From an uncultured Bryobacterales bacterium (GTDB lineage Bacteria; Acidobacteriota; Terriglobia; Bryobacterales; Bryobacteraceae), in contig CALGAR010000113.1 of NCBI GenBank assembly GCA_937959285.1, forward strand, positions 1 to 53,427: DNA of 53,427 nt, written 5' to 3'. The notes below the pieces were generated by a model. The model saw only the letters and a program-made list of their open reading frames with translations, was not told the origin of the DNA and ran no database searches. Below, piece after piece: positions 1 through 7,621 of the stretch; position 1 is the stretch's first letter; each line of letters starts with the position of its first letter. The position numbers were made by a program, and so were the translations under genes.

Positions 1-1
1 G

Positions 2-361
2 CCGCTCGAAAGCGAGCGGTGGGGAGGCGCCATAGATACCGTGGGCGGCAAGACTCTCGCCGGACTTCTCCGCAGCATGGCGTACAACACGTCAGTTGCG
101 GCATGCGGACTCGCCGGCGGAGCTGAATTCTCGACGACAGTTTTCCCCTTCATCCTCCGCCGCGTGAATTTGCTCGGCATAGAATCGGTAATGTGCCCGC
201 AGCAGCGGCGGCAGGCAGCCTGGAACGAGCTCAAGCAGATTCCTTCCTCTCTAGTCGAGATGATGACGACCGTTGTACCGCTGTCGGAGATCCAGCCCTG
301 GTGTGAGCGCATTCTTGCAGGCCAGGTCCGCGGCCGTGTCGTGGTCGACGTGTGGGCTTAG
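2..361 (+). CDS. acuI: Acrylyl-CoA reductase / YhdH-type NADPH-dependent MDR oxidoreductase, C-terminal part
   Basis: Only the last 119 residues are present; the reading frame is open to the left edge of the window. The segment WGGAIDTVGGKTLA, followed by an AACGLAGG strand-turn and a TTVFPFILRRVNLLGIESV stretch, is the characteristic end of the YhdH/AcuI branch of medium-chain dehydrogenases. In that family the GAIDTVGG segment lies in the nucleotide-binding half and the VMCP region after it closes the active site. Known members reduce acrylyl-CoA to propionyl-CoA with NADPH. The C-terminus (GRVVVDVWA) is where the family normally stops. The upstream neighbour and promoter are outside the window, so regulation cannot be judged. 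The family is clear; the exact substrate is inferred. Confidence 0.88.
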   Translation, partial: PLESERWGGAIDTVGGKTLAGLLRSMAYNTSVAACGLAGGAEFSTTVFPFILRRVNLLGIESVMCPQQRRQAAWNELKQIPSSLVEMMTTVVPLSEIQPWCERILAGQVRGRVVVDVWA

Positions 362-498
362 ATAGACGCCACCTATCGTGGCCGCTTCAGCAGCTCCCAA
401 GCATGCAGTGCGGCCCTTCGTTCCTGGCTTCTTCCTAAAACAACGACCATGGCCGAAAATGGCCAGTCTGACCGCCTCGCTTGATTCATACTGAAACC

Positions 499-1815
499 AT
501 GAAGCTGGAGGCGGAGATCTGCTATCGCGCAGTGGAAGCTCGCGATGCACGTTTTGATGGACGCTTCTTTACGGCTGTTAAGACCACTGGCATCTTCTGC
601 CGCCCTATCTGTCCGGCCCCAACACCGAGGCGCAGGAACGTCGAGTTCTTTCCAAGCGCCGCTGCGGCCGCTGCTGCAGGTTATCGTCCGTGCCTCCGCT
701 GCCGGCCCGAGGTCGCTCCCTTCAGTGCTGCCTGGAACGGTACCGCTTCTGTTGTCAAAAGGGCGCTGCGTCTGATCGAAGCGGGCAAGGCGCACCGCCT
801 CCCCGATCAGTTGGGCATCAGCGAACGCCATCTTCGCCGCCTGTTTCAGCAGCACCTGGGCGCGTCGCCAAAGGAAGTGGAGCTGATGCATCGAGTCCTG
901 CTTGCCAAGCACCTGATTTCTTCCACCACTCTTCCTCTTACGGAGATCGCCTTCGCCTCGGGTTTCACGAGCGTGCGCCGCTTCAATGAGGCAGTTCGCA
1001 AGGTCTACCGATGCAATCCCACGGAAATCCGCCGCAGTACGATGGCTCCGCCGTCTTCCGGCATCCGGCTCAAGCTCAGCTACGTTCCCCCGTACGACTG
1101 GAATCGCTTCGCAGCTTTCGTTGCACCGCGTATCATCCCCGGCCTCGAGTCGATCGAGGGGAGAATTTATTGCCGGACACTGCGGCTGCCCGAAGGGCCT
1201 GCGCGGATTAACGTCGAGTTCTTGCCGGACGAGCATGCGTTCGGACTGTCGCTCGAACTTCCGAAGCTCTCTTCAGTGCGGGATGTGGTGGAGCGCGCCC
1301 GGTGCTTCTTTGACCTTCGCTGTGATCCCAATGCGGTATACAGGCACTTGAGAAGGTTTCTCCGTGTCTCTCCCGGACTTCGCGTTCCGGGTGCTTGGGA
1401 TGTCTTTGAGATTGCCGTGCGGGCAGTCCTCGGCCAGCAGGTTTCAGTGAAGGCTGCAACGACATATGCGCGACGCCTGGTTGACCGGTTCAACGGCTTC
1501 CCCACCCCGGAAGAACTTGCTGCAGCGGATTTATCCGGGCTCGGACTGATGCCGCGACGGTGCGAGACGCTAAAGCGACTGGCGGATGTAGCAGCGGCTG
1601 CCGAGAATCTGCCGCCGGAGGATTTCATCGCGAGGCTGTCCGGGATTCCCGGCATCGGACCGTGGACCCTCCAGTACATCACGCTTCGAACGGGGAATCC
1701 GGACGCCTTCCCGTCCGGCGACCTGCTATTGAAGGCGTACGGCTCAGCGGAGGAATGGCGGCCCTGGCGGGCTTATGCGGCGATGGCCATCTGGACAGGA
1801 GGAGTAGCAAGGTGA
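499..1815 (+). CDS. alkA: Ada-AlkA fusion: Ada N-terminal zinc domain, AraC HTH and DNA-3-methyladenine glycosylase II
   Basis: A 438-residue fusion for alkylation damage. Residues 1-80 are an Ada metal-binding domain with Cys34, Cys38, Cys65 and Cys68, the same spacing as the four zinc cysteines of E. coli Ada, where the first (Cys38 in E. coli, matching Cys34 here) takes methyl groups from phosphotriesters. An AraC-type helix-turn-helix follows (about 85-180), then an AlkA N-terminal domain and a helix-hairpin-helix-GPD glycosylase core containing LSGIPGIGPWTLQYI. Asp408 in FPSGD is the catalytic Asp by position. The segment between this Asp and the WRPWRAYA helix is about ten residues shorter than in E. 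coli AlkA as I recall it. ATG at 499 is preferred over a TTG at 481 because Ada domains begin close to the CYRAVEARDARFDG segment. The end overlaps the next gene by 4 bases, so a two-gene alkylation-repair operon is likely. Confidence 0.9.
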   Translation: MKLEAEICYRAVEARDARFDGRFFTAVKTTGIFCRPICPAPTPRRRNVEFFPSAAAAAAAGYRPCLRCRPEVAPFSAAWNGTASVVKRALRLIEAGKAHRLPDQLGISERHLRRLFQQHLGASPKEVELMHRVLLAKHLISSTTLPLTEIAFASGFTSVRRFNEAVRKVYRCNPTEIRRSTMAPPSSGIRLKLSYVPPYDWNRFAAFVAPRIIPGLESIEGRIYCRTLRLPEGPARINVEFLPDEHAFGLSLELPKLSSVRDVVERARCFFDLRCDPNAVYRHLRRFLRVSPGLRVPGAWDVFEIAVRAVLGQQVSVKAATTYARRLVDRFNGFPTPEELAAADLSGLGLMPRRCETLKRLADVAAAAENLPPEDFIARLSGIPGIGPWTLQYITLRTGNPDAFPSGDLLLKAYGSAEEWRPWRAYAAMAIWTGGVAR

Positions 1816-2330
1816 ATCGATTCTGGTATCAGGAGCGGAAGTCGCCAATTGGTACGATTCTGCTTGCCGGGGACGAGGATACGCTCGTTGCGCTTGACTA
1901 CATCGGTTACCGCAGCCGGATGGAGCGCCTGCTTGCAGCGCGGTTCGGAGATTACCATCTTTCGCCTGGACGAGCCCCTGCAGCAGTCGAAAACTGGCTC
2001 GATGCCTATTTTGCAAGCCGGTGGTGGGAGCTTAATGACATTCCTGTCCGTCTCGGCGGTACGGCGTTTCAAGAACGGGTCTGGACCGCGCTCCGGCAGA
2101 TTCCTGCCGGCGAAACACGCACCTACGGGCAATTGGCGGAGGCAATCGGCAATCCGAAGGCAGCCCGGGCAGTCGGACATGCGAATTCGTTGAATCCGGT
2201 CGCCATTGTCGTCCCGTGCCATCGCGTCATTGGGGCGGGCTTACGGCTGACAGGATATGCGGGAGGATTGGAGCGGAAACAGTGGCTCCTTGAGCACGAA
2301 AAGGGTGCGATTGGCGGGAAACCTCGATAA
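1812..2330 (+). CDS. ogt: Methylated-DNA--protein-cysteine S-methyltransferase (Ogt/MGMT)
   Basis: A 172-residue suicide methyltransferase that removes alkyl groups from O6 of guanine (and O4 of thymine). The active-site PCHRVIG motif is present, with acceptor Cys136, preceded by the DNA-binding helix-turn-helix and a GHANSLNP segment typical of the family. The start is GTG, with AGGAGGAG about eight bases upstream at 1797-1804; its first base precedes the TGA of alkA, giving a GTGA overlap and probable translational coupling. The length and domain order match Ogt rather than full Ada, whose other half is carried by the upstream gene. Together the two genes cover phosphotriester, N3 and O6 alkyl lesions. 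The gene converges on pyrD with a 32-base gap. Confidence 0.93.
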   Translation: MNRFWYQERKSPIGTILLAGDEDTLVALDYIGYRSRMERLLAARFGDYHLSPGRAPAAVENWLDAYFASRWWELNDIPVRLGGTAFQERVWTALRQIPAGETRTYGQLAEAIGNPKAARAVGHANSLNPVAIVVPCHRVIGAGLRLTGYAGGLERKQWLLEHEKGAIGGKPR

Positions 2331-2362
2331 GGTACGGGCCCGCGGAGAGGCAGCATCTGATG

Positions 2363-3283
2363 TTACTCTCGCAATCGAAGCGTGCCAACCAGATCCCGCA
2401 CGTGTCCGATGCCCTCCTCTACTAAGAAATTGTCGAGCTCTCTGGCGATCCGGAGAGGGGAGGCTGGATCCCAAAAATTGGCCGTTCCGACCTCGACGGC
2501 GCTCGCTCCCGCCACCAGAAATTCGGCTGCGTCTTCGCCTGTACGAATTCCGCCGAGGCCAATGACGGGGATTCGGACGGCCTGCGCGGCTTCGTAGACG
2601 AGCCGCAGAGCGATGGGCTTGATTGCAGGTCCGGAAAGTCCTCCGAATCCAGCGCCGATCCTGGGGCGGCGCTTCCTGGCGTCGATTGCAAGGGAAACAA
2701 AGGTATTGACCAGCGAAATCGCATCGGCGCCAGCCTCTTCCGCTGCCCGTGCGAGGGGCTCAATCCGAGACACGTTCGGGGAGAGCTTGGCGATCAAGGG
2801 CCGCCGGGCGACTTTTCGAACGCTTTCTATGAGCTGGGCGAGAAGCGCCGGATCGCTGGAGAAAAAAATTCCGCCGTGCTTTGTATTCGGGCAGGAGACG
2901 TTCATCTCATAGCCTGCCAGGCCGTCTGCATCCTCGAGAACGCGGACAACCTCCACATAATCCTCGGGAGCATAGCCGAACACATTGGCAAACACAGCGG
3001 TCTTCAATGTGCGGAGCGTGGGAAGCTTCGTAGCGACAAATTCGCGAACGCCGATATTCTGCAGGCCGATCGAGTTGATCATGCCCCCCTCAGCTTCCCA
3101 AATCCTCGGCGGCGAGTTCCCTGCCATCGGCTCCCGGGAGAGTCCTTTTACGATGATCCCGCCCAGCGAATTCAGGTCGACCAGATGAGCGAATTCGACG
3201 CCGTATGCATAGGTTCCCGAGGCTGCCAGGACGGGATTCTGAAGGGGAATGCCGCACAGATTTACGGCCAAACGGCTAGACAT
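2363..3283 (-). CDS. pyrD: Dihydroorotate dehydrogenase, class 1B catalytic subunit
   Basis: A 306-residue FMN enzyme oxidising dihydroorotate to orotate in pyrimidine synthesis. The N-terminus (MSSRLAVNLCGIPLQNPVLAASGTY) is typical of class 1, and the active-site loop NVSCPN puts a cysteine (Cys131) at the base position, which marks class 1 rather than the membrane class 2 (Ser). The FMN-binding GLGGIRTGEDA segment lies near the C-terminus. The ATG at 3283 has an AAAGG about seven bases upstream, and the frame upstream of it does not look like protein of this family. Class 1B enzymes usually work with the FAD/iron-sulfur subunit PyrK, normally encoded next to pyrD; none is present here. The cysteine alone suggests 1B; partner use is not visible. 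Confidence 0.93.
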   Translation of the reverse strand: MSSRLAVNLCGIPLQNPVLAASGTYAYGVEFAHLVDLNSLGGIIVKGLSREPMAGNSPPRIWEAEGGMINSIGLQNIGVREFVATKLPTLRTLKTAVFANVFGYAPEDYVEVVRVLEDADGLAGYEMNVSCPNTKHGGIFFSSDPALLAQLIESVRKVARRPLIAKLSPNVSRIEPLARAAEEAGADAISLVNTFVSLAIDARKRRPRIGAGFGGLSGPAIKPIALRLVYEAAQAVRIPVIGLGGIRTGEDAAEFLVAGASAVEVGTANFWDPASPLRIARELDNFLVEEGIGHVRDLVGTLRLRE

Positions 3284-3461
3284 TCGCGCCTTTAGTTTAC
3301 CATTTAGTACAGAGTTCCCTTCAGTGACTCGATAAGAATAATGCTGGTATCGTTTGGCGAAATGCGGGGTAAACTGCTTCTTGTGGCTTCGGCTGAGGTC
3401 TTTGACCGATAGGTATTTACGGCATTCCGGGTAACCATAGGATGAGGGTCTGACGGGGAAT

Positions 3462-5423
3462 ATGCGACAGGACGACCGCCCCCGGCCAGCGCGCTCGCTG
3501 GCGACGAAGTTCTCTGTCTTCACGGTCATGCTCGTCCTGTGGGTCGCGGTGACAATCATCGCGTACGATCTTCGTCAAAACGCCTTCGACCCGACCAAGG
3601 GCATCATTCTTTGTCTTGGCATCCTGCTGGTAGCCGCGGTGATTGCCCGTTTCACCATCCGCCTCCTGGTTCGCCCGCTCACGCTGTTGAGGGAAGGCAT
3701 CATTTCGGTCCGTGAAGGGCGCCTGGAACCGATCCAGTTCAGCCGGACGGGAGATGAAATTGAGTTCCTTGGCGAGAGCTTCAACCAGATGATTGCCGAT
3801 CTGGCAGCGTCGCAGCGCGAAATTCGCCTGCACCAGGAGTCGCTGGAAAAGCGGATTCAAGATCGGACAGAAGCCCTCGAAGAGGCAGTGCAGCGAGCTC
3901 AGGCCGCCAGCCAGGCCAAGAGCGAATTCCTGGCCAACATGTCGCACGAGCTCCGGACGCCGATGAGCGGAATCCTCGGCATGATCGACATCGTGCTCGA
4001 TAGCGACTTGACGCCGGAACAGCGTGACCAGCTTGAGACGGCGCAGCGATGCGCGAACTCCTTGCTCGCGCTGCTCAATGATATCCTCGATCACTCGAAG
4101 ATTGAGGCCGGCAAGATGATCCTCGAGCGCGTCCCGTTCGAGCTCGACCGGCTGATTGATGATTGCATCAAGTCACACCAGCCTCAGGCGCGCCAGAAAG
4201 GCATCGTGCTGAATTGCAGGATATCGCCAAAGCTCCCGGCGGAGGCCGTTGGCGATCCGCTCCGCCTGCGCCAGATCATTGCCAATCTGTTAAGCAATGC
4301 AGTGAAGTTCACTGAAAGCGGATCCGTGACGCTCGATGTGGATGCCGCTGAGCACCCAGCGCCCGGCCGGTTCGATCTGATTGTCGAAGTGCGGGATACG
4401 GGCGTCGGAATCACTCCCGAAAACCTCCCCAAAATTTTCGAAAAGTTTACGCAGGCCGATGGCAGCATCAGCCGCCGCTATGGCGGAACGGGCCTTGGAC
4501 TGGCAATTGCCCGCCGGCTGGTCGAGATGCAAGGTGGCGACATCAGCGTGGAGAGCAAGGTGGGGGTAGGAAGCACATTCCGCGTTGTCCTGCCTTTGGG
4601 GATCGTCGCCAGTCACTCGGGGAAAACTCTGGAACCGGCTCCGAGCGAGCTTGCCGCGGTTGTCGAACCGGACGGCCAGCAGCGGCAGCGCCAGATTCTC
4701 GTAGTGGAAGACAATCTCGTTAATCAGAAGGTCATTACGGCCATCCTGAAGAAGCGCGGCTATGAATCGGTGATCGCTCCCAACGGGAGTGAAGCAATCG
4801 AGCTCCTGCGCCAAAGGGATTTTGACGTCGTCCTGATGGATGTTCAGATGCCGGTGCTAGACGGCCTGGAAGCGACGCGGCTGATCCGTCAGAATCCGCG
4901 ATGGCGTCACCTTCCGATTATTGCCATGACCGCGCATGCGATGACCGGGGATCGGGAGCGGTGCCTGGCGGCGGGCATGAACGGCTATATCGCAAAGCCG
5001 GTAAATCCAAGCCACCTGATCTCGACCGTCGAGAGCTACCTGAACAAGGTGGATGTCGAGCTTCCAGCGAGCGTGGAGGATACAACTCCGCCGATTGACG
5101 AGGAGCGTGCCGCCGAGCTAGGCGATAACCGTCCGAGGCTTATGACGGGCATGCTGCAGCTATTCCTGCAGATCGCGCCGGAGCGGGTGCATAAACTGAA
5201 GTCTGCCGCCAACCGTAGGGATCATCGCACACTGTTGTCGGAGGCTCAGAATCTGCGCAACGCAGCCACTCGAATTGCCGCGAGCCACGTGGCGGACTGC
5301 GCCAGCGGACTCGAGGAAGCGGCCTCGCGCGGCGACGTTGAAAACGCCAAATTCTGGATCACGCGGCTGGAAACGGAACTCGAGCGTCTACTCCGTCACG
5401 TAGAGCTGCAGAAAGCCGGGTGA
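3462..5423 (+). CDS. Membrane hybrid histidine kinase (HAMP-HisKA-HATPase-REC, degenerate HPt)
   Basis: A 653-residue sensor kinase. Two membrane segments (about 15-35 and 47-68) are separated by only about a dozen residues, so there is almost no external sensor domain. A HAMP domain follows (70-120), then a coiled linker, a HisKA domain with phospho-acceptor His162 in NMSHELRTPM, and an ATPase domain with N box (ANLLSNAVKF), DTGVGI and GGTGLGLAI motifs. A receiver domain follows with acceptor Asp460 in LMDVQMP and the conserved Lys in AKPVN. Residues about 550-650 resemble an HPt bundle, but the acceptor His position is Gln596 (EAQNLRNAATRIAA), so that module probably cannot carry phosphate. 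No response regulator lies next to it. Divergent from pyrD across 178 bases. The signal is unknown. Confidence 0.92.
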   Translation: MRQDDRPRPARSLATKFSVFTVMLVLWVAVTIIAYDLRQNAFDPTKGIILCLGILLVAAVIARFTIRLLVRPLTLLREGIISVREGRLEPIQFSRTGDEIEFLGESFNQMIADLAASQREIRLHQESLEKRIQDRTEALEEAVQRAQAASQAKSEFLANMSHELRTPMSGILGMIDIVLDSDLTPEQRDQLETAQRCANSLLALLNDILDHSKIEAGKMILERVPFELDRLIDDCIKSHQPQARQKGIVLNCRISPKLPAEAVGDPLRLRQIIANLLSNAVKFTESGSVTLDVDAAEHPAPGRFDLIVEVRDTGVGITPENLPKIFEKFTQADGSISRRYGGTGLGLAIARRLVEMQGGDISVESKVGVGSTFRVVLPLGIVASHSGKTLEPAPSELAAVVEPDGQQRQRQILVVEDNLVNQKVITAILKKRGYESVIAPNGSEAIELLRQRDFDVVLMDVQMPVLDGLEATRLIRQNPRWRHLPIIAMTAHAMTGDRERCLAAGMNGYIAKPVNPSHLISTVESYLNKVDVELPASVEDTTPPIDEERAAELGDNRPRLMTGMLQLFLQIAPERVHKLKSAANRRDHRTLLSEAQNLRNAATRIAASHVADCASGLEEAASRGDVENAKFWITRLETELERLLRHVELQKAG

Positions 5424-5445
5424 TAGAAGAAGCGGCCTTGATTGC

Positions 5446-5826
5446 CTACTGATGCGCGGAGTAAGGAGCTTGCGGCGGATTTAGCCTGATTACCACAGTC
5501 TTTTCTTCCTCATTGATGTCAAAGGTCTCGCCAAAGGTCTGATAGTTCTTTGCGATTACCTGGATGAGGACTTTGCCCTGCGGAATCGGCGGTATTTTCG
5601 CGACCCCGTCCTGGTTGGTTTTCAGTTCCCAGTTCGTTCGAATCTTCTTGCCCAACTTCGCGGCAGAACGCCCTTCGACAAACCGGACGATGACGCTTGC
5701 TTGTTCAATCGGCTTGTCCTTGAGGGTCTTCACCTCAATGCGGAGCCGGGTCATTGGAGGATCTGCCCAAGCCGGGAGCGCCCAGGCGGCGATGGCTAGT
5801 ACGACGAGAGCCAGTCTTGCCTGCAT
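5446..5826 (-). CDS. Small secreted protein with a carboxypeptidase-regulatory-like (beta-sandwich) domain
   Basis: A 126-residue protein starting with a clear signal peptide (MQARLALVVLAIAAWALPAWA). The mature part has alternating beta strands with the pattern of a CarboxypepD_reg-like fold: RIEVKTLKDKPIEQASVIVRF, then a TNQDGVAKIPPIPQGKVLI turn-and-strand, then YQTFGETFDI. Such domains are usually structural or adhesive modules in the periplasm or on the surface. The ATG at 5826 is chosen because it opens the signal peptide; no good ribosome binding site is seen before it, and the frame is open upstream into hpnE. It lies 46 bases after hpnE on the same strand. No precise function is recognised. 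Confidence 0.72.
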   Translation of the reverse strand: MQARLALVVLAIAAWALPAWADPPMTRLRIEVKTLKDKPIEQASVIVRFVEGRSAAKLGKKIRTNWELKTNQDGVAKIPPIPQGKVLIQVIAKNYQTFGETFDINEEEKTVVIRLNPPQAPYSAHQ

Positions 5827-5872
5827 ACGTTCAATTATGGCAAACGGGATGGGAACGGGGGAGGCCGAACTG

Positions 5873-7204
5873 TCAGGCGATGTCGGGGAGGAGAAAGCGC
5901 TGCGCATCTCCGGCTGCCGCCGTTACAGCCTCGGCGGCCAGATACCCACTCCGGACAGCGCCTTCCATCGTCGCCGGCCACCCGGTCTTCGTCCAATCCC
6001 CGGCGAGATAGAGATTCTGGATCGGAGTGCGAGACGGCGGCCGGGACTGCTCCAGTCCGGGCTTAGCTGAAAATGTAGCCCGCACTTCCTTGACGACGTG
6101 TGCCTTCTCCAGGCGTGCCTCCTTCACCGTGGGAAGAAATTCGGCAAGCTCCGCCAGGGCGAGATCGATAATTCCCTGACGCTGCATTTGCAGCAGAGAG
6201 CGCGAAGCGCTTACCACAAGCTGAAGGTAGCGTCCCTGGCCCTTATTGAAGAACCATTGCAGCGTTCGATCGAGCAGCGTGCCGTGCGGCAGAGATGTCA
6301 CCCGTCGGTCAAACCAGAGGTGGATCCCTGTAATTGGCGAATGCTCAAATCCATCCAAGTTCAATTCGAGCGAGGGCAGCAGCGCGGAGACCTTCTCGAA
6401 CGGTAGCGCACAGACGTAATAGTCCGCTGTGAGCGTTTCCCCATTCACAACGACTCCGCACACGCGCGAGCCCTGAACATTCACCTGCTCGACCGCTGAG
6501 CGCATACGCAGCGAGACGGTCTTCATTCGACCCCATGCTTCCGATGCGTAAAGCTCGCCAAGCGGAACCGAGGGGATACCCATCTCGTAGCCGCTCCGGC
6601 TTGCGAGAAATCCAAGCCAAAAGACCTGAAAGCCGTGCAGCGCAGACATGCGGTCCAAATCTTCATTAATCGCGCTTACCAGGACTTGCCGCCAGAAGCG
6701 GTCAATCGCCCTCTGAGACTGCTTCTTTTCGCGAAGCCAGTCGAGCATGGTAATGCTGTCCAGGTCTTTGCGGGTGTTTCGCTCTTTCCGGATAGCGAGC
6801 AGAGCGCGGGCAAGGGACAGCTTGTCGGAGAGTGTCAGGAAGCTGGCCTTCAGGAACGATTCGGTGAAATGCAGCGGCGCCGGAAAGCGCCCGGCGCGCA
6901 GTGTCGAGATCCGGCCGCCGGGTTCGATGAAATGGAATTCGCGGTGGAAATTGATGCGGTCGGCGACTTCCAGGCGCGAATAGAAATCGATCAGATTGAC
7001 GCAGCAGCGCAAGAGGACGTGCTGGCAGTTATCGATCGTTTCCGGCTCGCTGGAATCGGAACGTGGCAGCGCGTACGAGGTGGCGCGGCCGCCGAGGAAA
7101 GGCCGAGATTCCAGTAGCGTCACCCGGTAGCGCGCGAAGCCCAGGGCGGCTGCTGTCGCCAGTCCGGCAAGCCCGCCCCCCATCACCAGCACTGAGGGCT
7201 TCAT
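5873..7204 (-). CDS. hpnE: Squalene-associated FAD-dependent desaturase (HpnE-type amine oxidase family)
   Basis: A 443-residue flavoprotein with an N-terminal dinucleotide-binding motif (VLVMGGGLAGLATAAAL, then a Glu-ended strand and GGRATSY), and a C-terminal LYLAGDWTKTGWPATMEGAVRSG flavin-closing motif. The segments DNCQHVLLRCC and GIHLWFDRRV are characteristic of HpnE, which in known hopanoid pathways oxidises hydroxysqualene made from presqualene diphosphate to squalene. The ATG at 7204 has an AGGAGG about seven bases upstream. HpnC and HpnD, the usual partners, are not adjacent. The gene sits 57 bases after a small membrane-protein gene and may be cotranscribed with trpEG. The family is firm; the pathway role is by analogy. 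Confidence 0.87.
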   Translation of the reverse strand: MKPSVLVMGGGLAGLATAAALGFARYRVTLLESRPFLGGRATSYALPRSDSSEPETIDNCQHVLLRCCVNLIDFYSRLEVADRINFHREFHFIEPGGRISTLRAGRFPAPLHFTESFLKASFLTLSDKLSLARALLAIRKERNTRKDLDSITMLDWLREKKQSQRAIDRFWRQVLVSAINEDLDRMSALHGFQVFWLGFLASRSGYEMGIPSVPLGELYASEAWGRMKTVSLRMRSAVEQVNVQGSRVCGVVVNGETLTADYYVCALPFEKVSALLPSLELNLDGFEHSPITGIHLWFDRRVTSLPHGTLLDRTLQWFFNKGQGRYLQLVVSASRSLLQMQRQGIIDLALAELAEFLPTVKEARLEKAHVVKEVRATFSAKPGLEQSRPPSRTPIQNLYLAGDWTKTGWPATMEGAVRSGYLAAEAVTAAAGDAQRFLLPDIA

Positions 7205-7261
7205 GCCGCCTCCTGCCGTTCGTATCGCGGTGTCAGCAGATTCCGGCACATGTCAATCGCA

Positions 7262-7621
7262 TCAGTTCCAGTAGCCAAGGGCCAGTCCGGTGATCGAACC
7301 CGCAATCAGAGCGCCTGCGGGAAACGCCAGCATCCCTAACCCAAGCCGCACGGGCCAGGCCCGCCCGCGCGAAACGAAAAGCACCAATCCCTGAAAAGCG
7401 ACGATCGCTCCAAAGATCCCTGCCTGCATCACTGCGGGGACGGAGCACCAGGGACAGTGGGGGCCATCCGGGTGATGAATATTGCAATGCTCGGCTGCGC
7501 CGGCCCAAAGGGACTTGCACCCGCAGGCGAAGAACCATCCGCAGAAATTGATAAAGAAGACTGCGGTTACTACAGCACAGGCGGTCAACATCAGTCCGTT
7601 ACCGCTTCGCCGCTGTTGCAT
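7262..7621 (-). CDS. Small Cys/His-rich membrane protein of unknown function
   Basis: A 119-residue protein with about three or four hydrophobic segments (residues 10-33, 64-84, 93-117). Between the first two lies a compact external or cytoplasmic loop holding CGC (Cys33, Cys35), then HCNIHH (His45, Cys46, His49, His50) and HCPWC (His55, Cys56, Cys59). Clustered Cys and His residues suggest metal or disulfide chemistry, but I do not recognise the family. It begins 23 bases inside the end of trpEG on the same strand, so translation may be coupled; the region before the ATG has no strong ribosome binding site. An in-frame ATG ten codons later could also serve. Confidence 0.65.
   Translation of the reverse strand: MQQRRSGNGLMLTACAVVTAVFFINFCGWFFACGCKSLWAGAAEHCNIHHPDGPHCPWCSVPAVMQAGIFGAIVAFQGLVLFVSRGRAWPVRLGLGMLAFPAGALIAGSITGLALGYWN

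Noticed and set aside
373..1236. A 287-codon open frame on the minus strand across ada-alkA
   Set aside because: It shows no family features and overlaps a well-supported gene.
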